A stretch of DNA of 64,000 bases, taken from the IMG/VR virus record IMGVR_UViG_3300030737_000014, positions 1 to 64,000 of that record; one strand, written 5' to 3'. The DNA is from a virus. How positions within the stretch are numbered: the first letter of the stretch is position 1; every line of letters begins with the position of its first letter. The notes below the pieces were generated by a model. The model was not told the origin of the DNA and did no database searches. It was given only the letters and a program-made list of their open reading frames with translations. The position numbers were made by a program, and so were the translations under genes. Shown here piece after piece: positions 14,654-21,425 of this stretch.

Positions 14654-15839
14654 GATCATCGACAGCATTCGTGACTGGCATCGCAAGCGTTGCTTCGCCA
14701 TGGAAAACCGCAAGCGTGCGGATCTCTCGCTCGGGTCAAGTCTCCGTTCGTGGCTCGGCTGGCGCAAGGATCTTCCGGACGAGGATCGTAAGCGGATAGC
14801 GACCCAGGCTGATCAGTTGATTGATTGCGGTGAGAAACTCGCCAAGGGCAAGCCGCACGATCTGTCCGACACCGAAGAATTCCAGAACTACGGTCCTATC
14901 ATCCTGGTCGCCATCAACGCGCGCAAACTGACGGATGATTTCGAGAAGATTGCGCATAAGGAAATGGAGCGTTTGGCCAAACTGCTTCCGGTCTGGTCTT
15001 CCTTTGGTGAATCCATCCGTGGGTTCGGCGCCGTGTCCCTGGCTGTCATCGTCGGTGAAGCTGGCGATCTCAACCACTACTCGTCGCATTCCAAGTTGTG
15101 GAAGCGTATGGGCCTCGCTGTGATGGACGGCGTGCGCCAGGGCGGCTTGAAGAAGACGTCAGGCAAGGATCTCTGGATCGAACACGGCTACAGCCCGATC
15201 CGTCGATCTCGGATGTGGAATATCGGCGATACGCTGATGAAGGGAAACCAGACGGGTCCGTATCGCACGGCCTATCTGGCTCGGAAAGACTACGAGCGCG
15301 AACGCGCCGTTGCCAACGGTCTGACCGTGGCGCCGGCCGCGAAGATCCCCGCGAAGACTCGAGAGCTATTTATCTCGGACGGACAGATTCATCTTCGTTC
15401 GCAGAGATACATGGAAAAACGTTTGCTGAAGCATCTTTGGCAAGCGTGGAGACGGGCCGTCCCCGGCATGCCTGAACTGGCTATGTATCCGCTGCCCGTC
15501 TCCCATCGTTACATCGATACGCCTACGGGCGCGGTGTCGGCCCTTCGCGGCTTGCCGAAAGGCCGTATTAGACGTGCCGACACCAAAAATTCAGATGCGG
15601 CGAAAGTCGCGGAGGTGGCCATTCACATTGTGCCGAAAGGCCGGACTGGTTCTGCCACCTCCAAAAACACGAATGCGGCGAAAGTCGCGGAGGTGGCCAC
15701 GTCTCGACTGCCGAAAGGCCAAATGACGGATGCCACCTCCAAAAACACGAACGGGCGCAAGCCCAGGGGAGGCCAAAGCATCCATGCTCACAAGGCCGTT
15801 GGCCAGTTGCTTCCCCACCCATTGGAGACTGTCTCATGA
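14643..15839 (+). CDS. IS110/IS116 transposase-domain (helix-hairpin-helix) protein with C-terminal tandem repeat
   Basis: 398 residues from ATG 14643 (GGAG seven bases upstream). Residues about 115-165 (LPVWSSFGESIRGFGAVSLA, VIVGEAGDLNHYSSHSKLWK, RMGLAV) match the C-terminal Transposase_20 domain of IS110/IS116-type recombinases. The N-terminal RuvC-like DEDD domain of true IS110 transposases is not seen, and no IS ends flank the gene, so it is a domesticated relative rather than an active element. Residues 304-381 are 2.5 copies of a 26-residue basic repeat (LPKGR..ATSKNTNAAKVAE). It overlaps the ProQ-like gene by ATGA. Confidence 0.65.
   Translation: MSSEIIDSIRDWHRKRCFAMENRKRADLSLGSSLRSWLGWRKDLPDEDRKRIATQADQLIDCGEKLAKGKPHDLSDTEEFQNYGPIILVAINARKLTDDFEKIAHKEMERLAKLLPVWSSFGESIRGFGAVSLAVIVGEAGDLNHYSSHSKLWKRMGLAVMDGVRQGGLKKTSGKDLWIEHGYSPIRRSRMWNIGDTLMKGNQTGPYRTAYLARKDYERERAVANGLTVAPAAKIPAKTRELFISDGQIHLRSQRYMEKRLLKHLWQAWRRAVPGMPELAMYPLPVSHRYIDTPTGAVSALRGLPKGRIRRADTKNSDAAKVAEVAIHIVPKGRTGSATSKNTNAAKVAEVATSRLPKGQMTDATSKNTNGRKPRGGQSIHAHKAVGQLLPHPLETVS
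15552..15757 (+). repeat. 78-bp tandem repeat (about 2.6 copies) inside a coding gene
   Basis: TGCCGAAAGG begins at 15553, 15631 and 15709, an exact 78-bp period (26 codons). Long identical blocks such as GCGGCGAAAGTCGCGGAGGT and CCACCTCCAAAAACACGAA are shared between neighbouring copies. It encodes a Lys/Ala-rich tail that may bind nucleic acid. Confidence 0.9.
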
Positions 15840-16234
15840 ACATGCAATTCAATCCGAACCTCCCGCACGACTTCGTCCCCTCACCTACTCCCAACTCCGC
15901 TGTTGCGCGTCGCAAGGTTCTGCATCGCGCCAACATGGACATGCGGATGAAGCTGAACGGGCTTTTCCCGATGGCGTTCCGCGGCTTCGGTCAAGCCAAG
16001 TTTCCTCTGATGGTTGGGATCTACGAGGAAGTGATCAAGGCTCATCCGCATCTCAATCGTCAGCGGACCCGAGCCGCGATCGGCAACTACGTCGGCGGGC
16101 GGACCTATCTGCGCGCCATGATCGAAGGGAACGTTCGCGTCGATCTGCACGGAGACCCGGCCGGGCTGGTGACTGCATCCGATGCGAAGTTCGCTGCCAT
16201 TCGTCTGGCTCGATTGGATGCATCCTATGGATGA
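15836..16234 (+). CDS. ProQ/FinO-domain RNA chaperone
   Basis: 132 residues. Residues 36-127 follow the ProQ/FinO pattern: KLNGLFPMAFRGFGQAKFPL, MVGIYEEVIKAHPHLNRQRT, AIGNYVGGRTYLRAMIEGNV, RVDLHGDPAGLVTASDAKFA. Proteins of this family bind hairpin-tailed small RNAs and mRNA 3' ends. It is ATGA-coupled to the IS110-domain gene. Two structured RNA-like elements lie 2.4 kb downstream in the same direction, possible ligands. Size is close to a minimal FinO domain. Confidence 0.8.
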   Translation: MNMQFNPNLPHDFVPSPTPNSAVARRKVLHRANMDMRMKLNGLFPMAFRGFGQAKFPLMVGIYEEVIKAHPHLNRQRTRAAIGNYVGGRTYLRAMIEGNVRVDLHGDPAGLVTASDAKFAAIRLARLDASYG

Positions 16235-16418
16235 AGTCATTGAACTCGAAGACTCCATCACCGCTGCGCTGATATCGGGCGCCGTTCCCAACAACCTGGC
16301 CGCTGACGTTCATCTAATCCTGGCCAACGCATGGAACGGTCCGGGGAAACGCCTCAACCGGCTGCGTGAGATCGCATCCGCCATCAAGCAGGCAAATGAG
16401 ATGGAAGTCATCTCATGA
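16227..16418 (+). CDS. Hypothetical 63-aa acidic protein
   Basis: Starts MDEVIELEDSITAALISGAV; the ATG at 16227 overlaps the end of the ProQ-like gene (ATGGATGA). Helical; AWNGPGKRLNRLREIASAI follows. Function unknown. Confidence 0.55.
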   Translation: MDEVIELEDSITAALISGAVPNNLAADVHLILANAWNGPGKRLNRLREIASAIKQANEMEVIS

Positions 16419-16483
16419 GCGACTTCACTCTTTCTCTTCTCATTGCGTTCATCGGTGCCTTCGTCATCGCCTGTTTAATCTAG
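16415..16483 (+). CDS. 22-aa single-pass membrane peptide
   Basis: MSDFTLSLLIAFIGAFVIAC plus LI: one hydrophobic helix. The start overlaps the previous stop as ATGA. Such tiny membrane peptides recur in this genome (19125, 27786, 30159, 30735, 31342). Function unknown. Confidence 0.5.
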   Translation: MSDFTLSLLIAFIGAFVIACLI

Positions 16484-16493
16484 GGGAAAACCA

Positions 16494-16856
16494 ATGCTTT
16501 TCGGAAAACTCAATCCAGAGTTAAAATCCAAATGGCTCACCGCCCTTCGCTCCGGTGAATACGAACAGGCGCGAGGAGATCTCAGCAGAGGCAAAGGCTT
16601 CTGTTGCCTCGGCGTCCTGTGCCAGGTCGCTGGACTCGAGCTGGAGAAACAATCGTATGGCGTCACCCACGACGCCTCCAATGCTGTCGTGGTTGACGGG
16701 GTGGTCGTTGGCTACAAGCCCATCGAAGACCTTCTCGGTGGAGGGGAGGTCGGCTCTGATGCCGTGAGCGAGCTTTATTCGCGAAACGACGGCTTGCGTG
16801 AACACCACAAGCACTCCTTCGCCAAGATCGCCGACTACATCGAGGAGAAACTCTGA
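16494..16856 (+). CDS. Phage protein of the W-x2-ALRSG...CCLGVL family, copy 1
   Basis: 120 residues. KWLTALRSGEYEQARGDLSR then KGFCCLGVLCQVAGLELE, ending FAKIADYIEEKL. Paralogous to the next gene, which shares both motifs and the same C-terminus. The family is common in phages of Gram-negatives; no function is established. Conserved Cys-Cys may bind metal. Confidence 0.65.
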   Translation: MLFGKLNPELKSKWLTALRSGEYEQARGDLSRGKGFCCLGVLCQVAGLELEKQSYGVTHDASNAVVVDGVVVGYKPIEDLLGGGEVGSDAVSELYSRNDGLREHHKHSFAKIADYIEEKL

Positions 16857-17221
16857 TGGCCATGGATCCACAGAAGAAAACCGAATGGGTCGCCGCGCTC
16901 CGTTCCGGCAAGTACGAACAGTGCACCAGCCATCTGCACACAAAGAACGGCGGCGGCTACTGCTGCCTCGGCGTCCTCGCTGACATCCAGCCCGGAGTCC
17001 ATTGGGCCGGGGGTAACGGATACGATGGGCGGATGGTCCCGATGATTGGCGACATTCACCTGAGTTATGGCGGTCTGGACGAGAGCACACTGAGCGGTCG
17101 CTTGAGCGCCACTTTCTCGATCGAGATGGGGATCCTGCGAGAGAGCGCCGAACTCATGGCCATGAACGATAAAGGCAAGTCCTTCGCCGAAATCGCAACC
17201 TACATCGAGGAGAAACTCTGA
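16856..17221 (+). CDS. W-x2-ALRSG...CCLGVL family, copy 2 (tandem paralogue)
   Basis: 121 residues. EWVAALRSGKYEQCTSHLHT and GGGYCCLGVLADIQPG, ending FAEIATYIEEKL, parallel copy 1. One base overlaps the previous stop. Divergence in the middle (HWAGGNGYDGRM) suggests old duplication and separate roles. Start may be Met1 or Met3. Confidence 0.65.
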   Translation: MAMDPQKKTEWVAALRSGKYEQCTSHLHTKNGGGYCCLGVLADIQPGVHWAGGNGYDGRMVPMIGDIHLSYGGLDESTLSGRLSATFSIEMGILRESAELMAMNDKGKSFAEIATYIEEKL

Positions 17222-17655
17222 TGCACGCTGATCGTCTCATAAAATTGGCCGAGCTGCTGGAAGCCGACGCTATCAATCCGAAGGGGATCAAGTTCGATCT
17301 CGGCGTCTGGGGAGAGGCAGAGACCGGTTCTGCCGTTAGCCTCTCTTGCGGTACTCACGCATGCGCAATGGGTCTGGCTGTGCTGTCCGGAGCCTTCGAC
17401 GAGTTTGGGTTGTTTAATCGAGGGCGCAGCGGTGACGATACGAGTCTAATCATCCCGGCTATCATGGGAAAGGACTTCATGGTCACCGGATACCAAGCCG
17501 CAGGAAAGCTGTTTGAAATTCTTCACAGCGAGGCTTGTCACCTCTTCTCGCCGGACTCGTACGACCTCACCAAAGGTGCCGATGCGGAGCTGGACGTCGC
17601 AACCAGGATCCGCGAGTTCGTTGCTGATCGTCAGCCGGAGGAGGTTGCGGGGTGA
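17221..17655 (+). CDS. Hypothetical protein with CGTHACAMG motif
   Basis: 144 residues, starting MHADRLIKLAELLEAD. Contains GVWGEAETGSAVSLSCGTHA then CAMGLAVLSGAF. The same W...CGT-x-AC-x-G pattern occurs in the gene at 19914, so the two appear distantly related. The Cys pair may be catalytic or structural. Function unknown. Confidence 0.6.
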   Translation: MHADRLIKLAELLEADAINPKGIKFDLGVWGEAETGSAVSLSCGTHACAMGLAVLSGAFDEFGLFNRGRSGDDTSLIIPAIMGKDFMVTGYQAAGKLFEILHSEACHLFSPDSYDLTKGADAELDVATRIREFVADRQPEEVAG

Positions 17656-17759
17656 TGTACTGGGTGAAGTGGCCCCATGGCGGCTGGATCCTTTGGACAA
17701 TCCGGTGCGGGTGGGTTCATCGAACGGATGACGAAAAGTTCAGGATGATGAACCCATGA
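17655..17759 (+). CDS. Hypothetical 34-aa Trp-rich peptide
   Basis: MYWVKWPHGGWILWTIRCGW and 14 more residues; start TGATG with the previous stop, end ATGA with the next start. Coupling on both sides supports translation. Confidence 0.45.
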   Translation: MYWVKWPHGGWILWTIRCGWVHRTDDEKFRMMNP

Positions 17760-18031
17760 ATCAATCCGGCATCCTGAACCGGGATCTCAAGACGTCCTTC
17801 GCTCCCCCCAACGGCCACATGCCCTGCATCCTGTCAGATGGCTGCGCGCACATGGGCAAAGGTCGGTGTGAAGCTCTCGAACAATGCGGAGCAGACTACG
17901 CGCTCAACAAGGCCAGATCTCCTGACGGATACGAAGTCGAGATCCACGACAACAAGACTGCCGACGCTCTGTTACGCGCCGGCTTGATCACCAAGCACTA
18001 CGTCGCAACCATGCTCATCCGAGCGATCTAA
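17756..18031 (+). CDS. Hypothetical 91-aa Cys-containing protein
   Basis: Starts MNQSGILNRDLKTSFAPPNG; four Cys (MPCILSDGCAHMGKGRCEAL, EQCG) could bind a metal. No known family. Confidence 0.55.
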   Translation: MNQSGILNRDLKTSFAPPNGHMPCILSDGCAHMGKGRCEALEQCGADYALNKARSPDGYEVEIHDNKTADALLRAGLITKHYVATMLIRAI

Positions 18032-18053
18032 CCAACCAGGAGTAACCACCACC

Positions 18054-18494
18054 ATGAACTACTCTACTGCAGTTTTCGTCCTCAACGACAACGTTCGGGC
18101 CATCCGAGCGGCTTACGAGAAACCGGAAAACGCGCCTACTGGAAGCCCCGACGCTAACGGTGGATTCGTCTTCAAGACGCTCGACCACACCATTAAGAAG
18201 GATGATTTGGTCGTCGTTCCGACCAAAACTCGATTCGGTTTTACAATCTGCAAGGTCACCGAGATTGATGTTGCCGTCGACACCGACTCTCCGACGCAGC
18301 TCCAGTGGGTCGCCGGTGTGTTCGACAAGGCTGACCACGAGAACACCCTGGCGATGGAAGCCCAGATGATCGCCAAGATGCAGGACATCGAGAAGAACAA
18401 GAAGCGTCGCGAACTGCGTGCGGCGATGACTGCAGACGCCGAGGAAGCCAAGGTTCTGTTGGCCTCTCCAATGGCAATGGCGCCTGCGGCGTAA
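18054..18494 (+). CDS. Hypothetical 146-aa protein
   Basis: Good ribosome site (AGGAG) upstream. N-terminal beta-rich part (DDLVVVPTKTRFGFTICKVT) and a C-terminal charged coiled coil (AMEAQMIAKMQDIEKNKKRR). Function unknown. It is followed by the structured non-coding stretch. Confidence 0.6.
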   Translation: MNYSTAVFVLNDNVRAIRAAYEKPENAPTGSPDANGGFVFKTLDHTIKKDDLVVVPTKTRFGFTICKVTEIDVAVDTDSPTQLQWVAGVFDKADHENTLAMEAQMIAKMQDIEKNKKRRELRAAMTADAEEAKVLLASPMAMAPAA

Positions 18495-18524
18495 GAGGAA
18501 CGGAGGCGCGGTCTAGCACAGGAG

Positions 18525-18579
18525 CCCTGGCTTCGACGAAGCGTAGTCGAAGATATCGTGTCAGACGCAGACACAGGGG
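18525..18579 (+). ncRNA. Candidate three-way-junction RNA leader element
   Basis: CCCT (18525-18528) pairs with AGGG (18575-18578), enclosing CTTCGAC/GTCGAAG (18531-18537, 18546-18552) and GTGTC/GACAC (18558-18562, 18570-18574). No open frame of note. Upstream CACAGGAGC resembles part of the elements that follow, so it may be a degenerate first copy. Confidence 0.4.
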
Positions 18580-18601
18580 TATGTAGCGCGCGTCTCTGTA
18601 T

Positions 18602-18728
18602 CGAATAGCCGTAACCTGGTGCTCAAGACCCACAGGAGCGGCTTCGTACGGCCATGCGGCCGAGTTCGCATGGGTATGCGAACTATCCCGAGGGGCGATG
18701 ACCATGGGTAAGAGCGAAGGTCATCGCC
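18602..18728 (+). ncRNA. Structured RNA-like element, copy 1
   Basis: Begins CGAATAGCCGTAACCTGGTG. Helix A: AGCCG (18607-18611) with CGGCT (18639-18643), inner CCTG/CAGG. Helix B: GTTCGCAT-GGGT-ATGCGAAC (18664-18683). Helix C: GGCGATGACC (18694-18703) with GGTCATCGCC (18719-18728), ten perfect pairs. Copy 2 keeps helices A and C with compensatory changes in C. No known RNA family recognised. A 16-codon frame (MGKSEGHRPDG...) starts in the loop of helix C after GAGGGG. Confidence 0.6.
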
Positions 18729-18747
18729 CTGACGGATGTCTAATTCA

Positions 18748-18905
18748 CGAATAGCCGTAACCTGGTGCTTTCGACCCCACAGGAGCGGCTAAGTATAGTT
18801 CAGCTCACATGCGTTCGCTGAACAATACTTATCTTGCCTACAGCAAGAAGGTCTAAGGGGTGGTGGCCATGGGGTTTTAAAATAAAGAGGGCGAAGGCCG
18901 CCACC
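18748..18905 (+). ncRNA. Structured RNA-like element, copy 2
   Basis: Repeats CGAATAGCCGTAACCTGGTG then CCACAGGAGCGGCT, forming helix A (18753-18757 with 18786-18790). The middle differs but still folds: AAGTAT/ATACTT around GTTCAGC/GCTGAAC (18791-18830) and CTTGC/GCAAG. Helix C is GGTGGTGGCC (18859-18868) with GGCCGCCACC (18896-18905). Relative to copy 1, three pairs of helix C change on both sides and one becomes G-U. It lies 29 bases upstream of a TTG-started helix-turn-helix gene, so a cis-acting leader is possible. Confidence 0.6.
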
Positions 18906-18934
18906 CTGATGATCTGTTTTATTGGAGAGAGAAG

Positions 18935-19138
18935 TTGAAGAAGCGATACCTAAATCCAGAAGACATCAAGGAAGTCGTGACGCTCCGTCTAGCCGGCGTC
19001 GAGGTGTCGGTGATCTCCGAGCGGTTCGGGTACTTCGATAACCGTACCATTGAGAAGGTGCTGCAACGCGAAGGCATCAAGGTTGGGCGACAGTATTCCG
19101 GGCGAACGGACAGGGTTCAATACAATGCTCAACTCTAA
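18935..19138 (+). CDS. Small helix-turn-helix protein (TTG start)
   Basis: 67 residues starting from TTG 18935 after GGAGAGAGAAG. NPEDIKEVVTLRLAGVEVSV then ISERFGYFDNRTIEKVLQRE reads like the helix-turn-helix of resolvase/transposase DNA-binding domains. Directly downstream of the structured RNA elements, which may control it. Could be a small regulator. Confidence 0.6.
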   Translation: MKKRYLNPEDIKEVVTLRLAGVEVSVISERFGYFDNRTIEKVLQREGIKVGRQYSGRTDRVQYNAQL

Positions 19139-19202
19139 ATGGTTCTGGCCCATCTTCTTCTTCGCGATGGGAGTCGTCTGGATGCAGTTGGTGTTGCATT
19201 GA
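19125..19202 (+). CDS. 25-aa single-pass membrane peptide
   Basis: MLNSKWFWPIFFFAMGVVWM plus QLVLH: a short basic head and one hydrophobic segment. Overlaps the end of the helix-turn-helix gene by 14 nt and ends one base before the next ATG. Confidence 0.4.
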   Translation: MLNSKWFWPIFFFAMGVVWMQLVLH

Positions 19203-19203
19203 A

Positions 19204-19392
19204 ATGCCCGACCCACCAACGAAAAATGAATCTGAACTCGGATGGCTGGAAGCGATGCCCAAAGTGCTTCGCGGCGGTGATGGGTCAGGATTTGAGGATA
19301 GCCACGCTAGGGGTGAAGACAACCTTCGTCGTCTGCTCGGAGACGCTATCTACAACGCCGGCTATGCGTCTTCCGGTGACGTGGAGATCTGA
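19204..19392 (+). CDS. Hypothetical 62-aa acidic protein
   Basis: Starts MPDPPTKNESELGWLEAMPK, ends NAGYASSGDVEI. An overlapping frame (19139..19438) with CP-x2-CF is the alternative; I prefer this one for its natural acidic composition and its start two bases after the previous stop. Confidence 0.4.
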   Translation: MPDPPTKNESELGWLEAMPKVLRGGDGSGFEDSHARGEDNLRRLLGDAIYNAGYASSGDVEI

Positions 19393-19440
19393 AACTAAAA
19401 CCGTCCCGGTCGGTCACCGGGTTGAAACAGGAGTCTAAAA

Positions 19441-19827
19441 ATGAAACGTACGCTCTTCGCTCTAGCTACTCTCGCCGCTATGGCTCTTCCCGCATCCGCC
19501 GCCGATCACGTCAAGATCAAGACTCGCCTTGACCACTTGGTCGGTACGCAATGGGTCGTTGTCGTCAACTACACGCCATCCGAGATCACGTCGATCACAT
19601 GCGACACCTGGACGATGCTCGGCATCGGTTCTTACAAGCAGCAGAACGACTTCACGATACCTGCGGGGCCGTCGATCGCGATCATGGATGCCAACAAGTT
19701 CGACGGCTACTGCAAGACTGCAGGATCGATTGTCGCGCACACCGATGACGGTGATGTTGTCGGTGTCCTCGATCGTGGCGCCGGTAACTGGGATGCGTCG
19801 ACCAAACTGACGTTCGACGTAAAGTAA
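19441..19827 (+). CDS. Exported periplasmic protein
   Basis: 128 residues with a clear Sec signal peptide (MKRTLFALATLAAMALPASA, predicted cut after ASA). The mature ~107 residues are beta-rich with two Cys (ITCDTW and GYCKTAG) that could form a disulfide. Ribosome site AACAGGAG. An exported protein in a prophage-expressed region could act in superinfection exclusion or host conversion; that is inference. A hairpin (CCGGT/ACCGG, about 19412-19426) precedes it and a GC-rich stem follows the stop. Confidence 0.7.
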   Translation: MKRTLFALATLAAMALPASAADHVKIKTRLDHLVGTQWVVVVNYTPSEITSITCDTWTMLGIGSYKQQNDFTIPAGPSIAIMDANKFDGYCKTAGSIVAHTDDGDVVGVLDRGAGNWDASTKLTFDVK

Positions 19828-19913
19828 CCCCCGAGGGGTGGGGGCGACCGGTCTTACAGCTCGGTGAGCGACCAGTCGCCCCGCATTCCTCCCAACCAAT
19901 TCCAGAGGACCAC

Positions 19914-20504
19914 ATGCTCTCAGACGATATCCACGACAAGCTTGATCAACTTCGCCTGAAGCATTGGTCGACCTATATCGCATTCGCCATCTGGGGAACG
20001 GCGGGCTACGGCTTTACGCCATCCATCGGATCTTTCGTAACGCACTTCGGCATCATGCCACCGTTGCTGGCGTTGCTCGTCTGGCGATCCCGGCACCAAA
20101 CAACTGGAGGACGCATGATCGAATTCAAGACTGAAGAGCAACTGCGGATCACCGAGGAGCGGCACGCTGCCCTCGTCAAGACGCTCGACCTGATGGAGGC
20201 CGGGAAGATCATTCATATCGATAGCGAAAATCTGAACCATATGACCGGAGAAAGCGAAACCTACACCGGTCACTTCAATATGGCCGTCTGGAACGCCACG
20301 CAGGATTGTGGAACAGCAGCCTGCATCGGCGGGACAGCCGAGCTGGTCGGTAACGTGAAGTTCAGCGGACCGGACATCCCGTCCGACCTCGAAGATCTTT
20401 TCTACGATTACTCCGGCGATCCGACTGTAGCCCAGGGAGCCGCGGCCCTTCGCAACTACCTGACGCACGGGTTAGCGTCCTGGGATCTGGTGATGGGACA
20501 ATGA
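19914..20504 (+). CDS. Membrane-anchored protein with CGTAAC motif (possible internal start)
   Basis: 196 residues. N-terminal hydrophobic stretches (STYIAFAIWGTAGYGF; IMPPLLALLVW) precede a soluble domain with FNMAVWNATQDCGTAACIGG, related to the gene at 17221. A strong ribosome site (TGGAGGACGC) precedes an in-frame ATG at 20115, so a soluble 129-residue form (MIEFKTEEQ...) may be made as well as the long one, or the short form may be the true gene. Confidence 0.55.
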   Translation: MLSDDIHDKLDQLRLKHWSTYIAFAIWGTAGYGFTPSIGSFVTHFGIMPPLLALLVWRSRHQTTGGRMIEFKTEEQLRITEERHAALVKTLDLMEAGKIIHIDSENLNHMTGESETYTGHFNMAVWNATQDCGTAACIGGTAELVGNVKFSGPDIPSDLEDLFYDYSGDPTVAQGAAALRNYLTHGLASWDLVMGQ

Positions 20505-20806
20505 GAGCATCTCTGATCGAGCGCCTGGAATACATCCTTTGGATCATGAAGACGTCCAATCCGCACATGTGCGTTTGGAAGAGCGACATCGAGACATTGG
20601 AGGCGGCGATCAAGGCACTGCGTCCCGGTGTCCCATGGCCATCCCAAATTCTCGTCAAGCGTGAAGACTTCACCGAGAAGGATCACTTCGTTCTGGAGGC
20701 GGCCGAGCAACTCGGTTTCGTCAACACGGATTGCGACAGCGAGTTCTATGCGTGCAGTGATCAGTCTGTCGTGACGCTGGCTCGTCGGATCAGGAGTGCA
20801 TCATGA
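20501..20806 (+). CDS. Hypothetical 101-aa protein
   Basis: Starts MRASLIERLEYILWIMKTSN; ATGA overlaps at both ends. Mixed helical protein with four Cys. Function unknown. Confidence 0.55.
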   Translation: MRASLIERLEYILWIMKTSNPHMCVWKSDIETLEAAIKALRPGVPWPSQILVKREDFTEKDHFVLEAAEQLGFVNTDCDSEFYACSDQSVVTLARRIRSAS

Positions 20807-21006
20807 ATCCCATCATGTACGCGACCCTCTATCAGCTCTCCCAGATGTCTCCGGAGTCATTTGAGGGAGATGTCGATGCCGAGATCGTCCTGACCGAAGT
20901 CCGTCAACTCGCGCGAGATTCCATAGCCCGCGCCGAACAGATGGACAGCGGAGAGATATTCCTGCGGACTGAGATCGAGAAGCTGTTGGAGAGGACGAAG
21001 GTATGA
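20803..21006 (+). CDS. Hypothetical 67-aa acidic protein
   Basis: Starts MNPIMYATLYQLSQMSPESF; acidic amphipathic helix. ATGA overlaps at both ends. Function unknown. Confidence 0.55.
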   Translation: MNPIMYATLYQLSQMSPESFEGDVDAEIVLTEVRQLARDSIARAEQMDSGEIFLRTEIEKLLERTKV

Positions 21007-21425
21007 CCAACGAACCACAAGCCATCGAAGCCTACGAAACCCTGCTCGCCCGTGCCCGTAAGATAATCGGGTCGGCTCCATACTTCTCGTCGGCTCACGA
21101 TGATTTCGCTCAGCTCAAGATCGATGGCGGAGAGGCTGTTCTCTCCTGGCCGGAGGTTCACAGCGGCTATTACGATTCCACCTCTATCGAGGAGCAGAGC
21201 ATCTCATTTCCGGCGGATCTGTTGTCCATGTCGGACGACGACCTGATGATTTGGCAGGCAGAGAAGCGGCGTATCTACGAAGAGGCTAAACTCGCCAACC
21301 GACAAAGATCGATTCAGCAGCAGCGTAACCAAGAGATGGCGCAGTTGGCTGCCCTGAAAAGGAAGTATGAATCATCATGCTTATCCGGTTGCCGCACACA
21401 AATGACGAAAGCCACTAGATGTTGA
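21003..21425 (+). CDS. Hypothetical 140-aa protein
   Basis: Starts MTNEPQAIEAYETLLARARK; the centre is acidic and beta-rich, the C-terminal third a coiled coil (EKRRIYEEAKLANRQRSIQQ). The last codons overlap the first of the methyltransferase gene. Function unknown. Confidence 0.55.
   Translation: MTNEPQAIEAYETLLARARKIIGSAPYFSSAHDDFAQLKIDGGEAVLSWPEVHSGYYDSTSIEEQSISFPADLLSMSDDDLMIWQAEKRRIYEEAKLANRQRSIQQQRNQEMAQLAALKRKYESSCLSGCRTQMTKATRC

Noticed and set aside
15552-15757. CRISPR-like repeat array
   Set aside because: Repeats are contiguous with no spacers and lie in frame in a coding gene.
14643-15839. Active IS110 insertion sequence
   Set aside because: Only the C-terminal transposase domain is seen, the frame is coupled with neighbours and no IS ends or duplicated target flank it.
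18525-18905. tRNA or tmRNA genes
   Set aside because: No T-loop (GTTCGAATC-type) and no cloverleaf fit; helices have different lengths and order.
19139-19438. 99-codon plus-strand frame with CP-x2-CF
   Set aside because: It overlaps two coupled small frames and turns non-natural in its last third; kept only as the alternative to 19204..19392.
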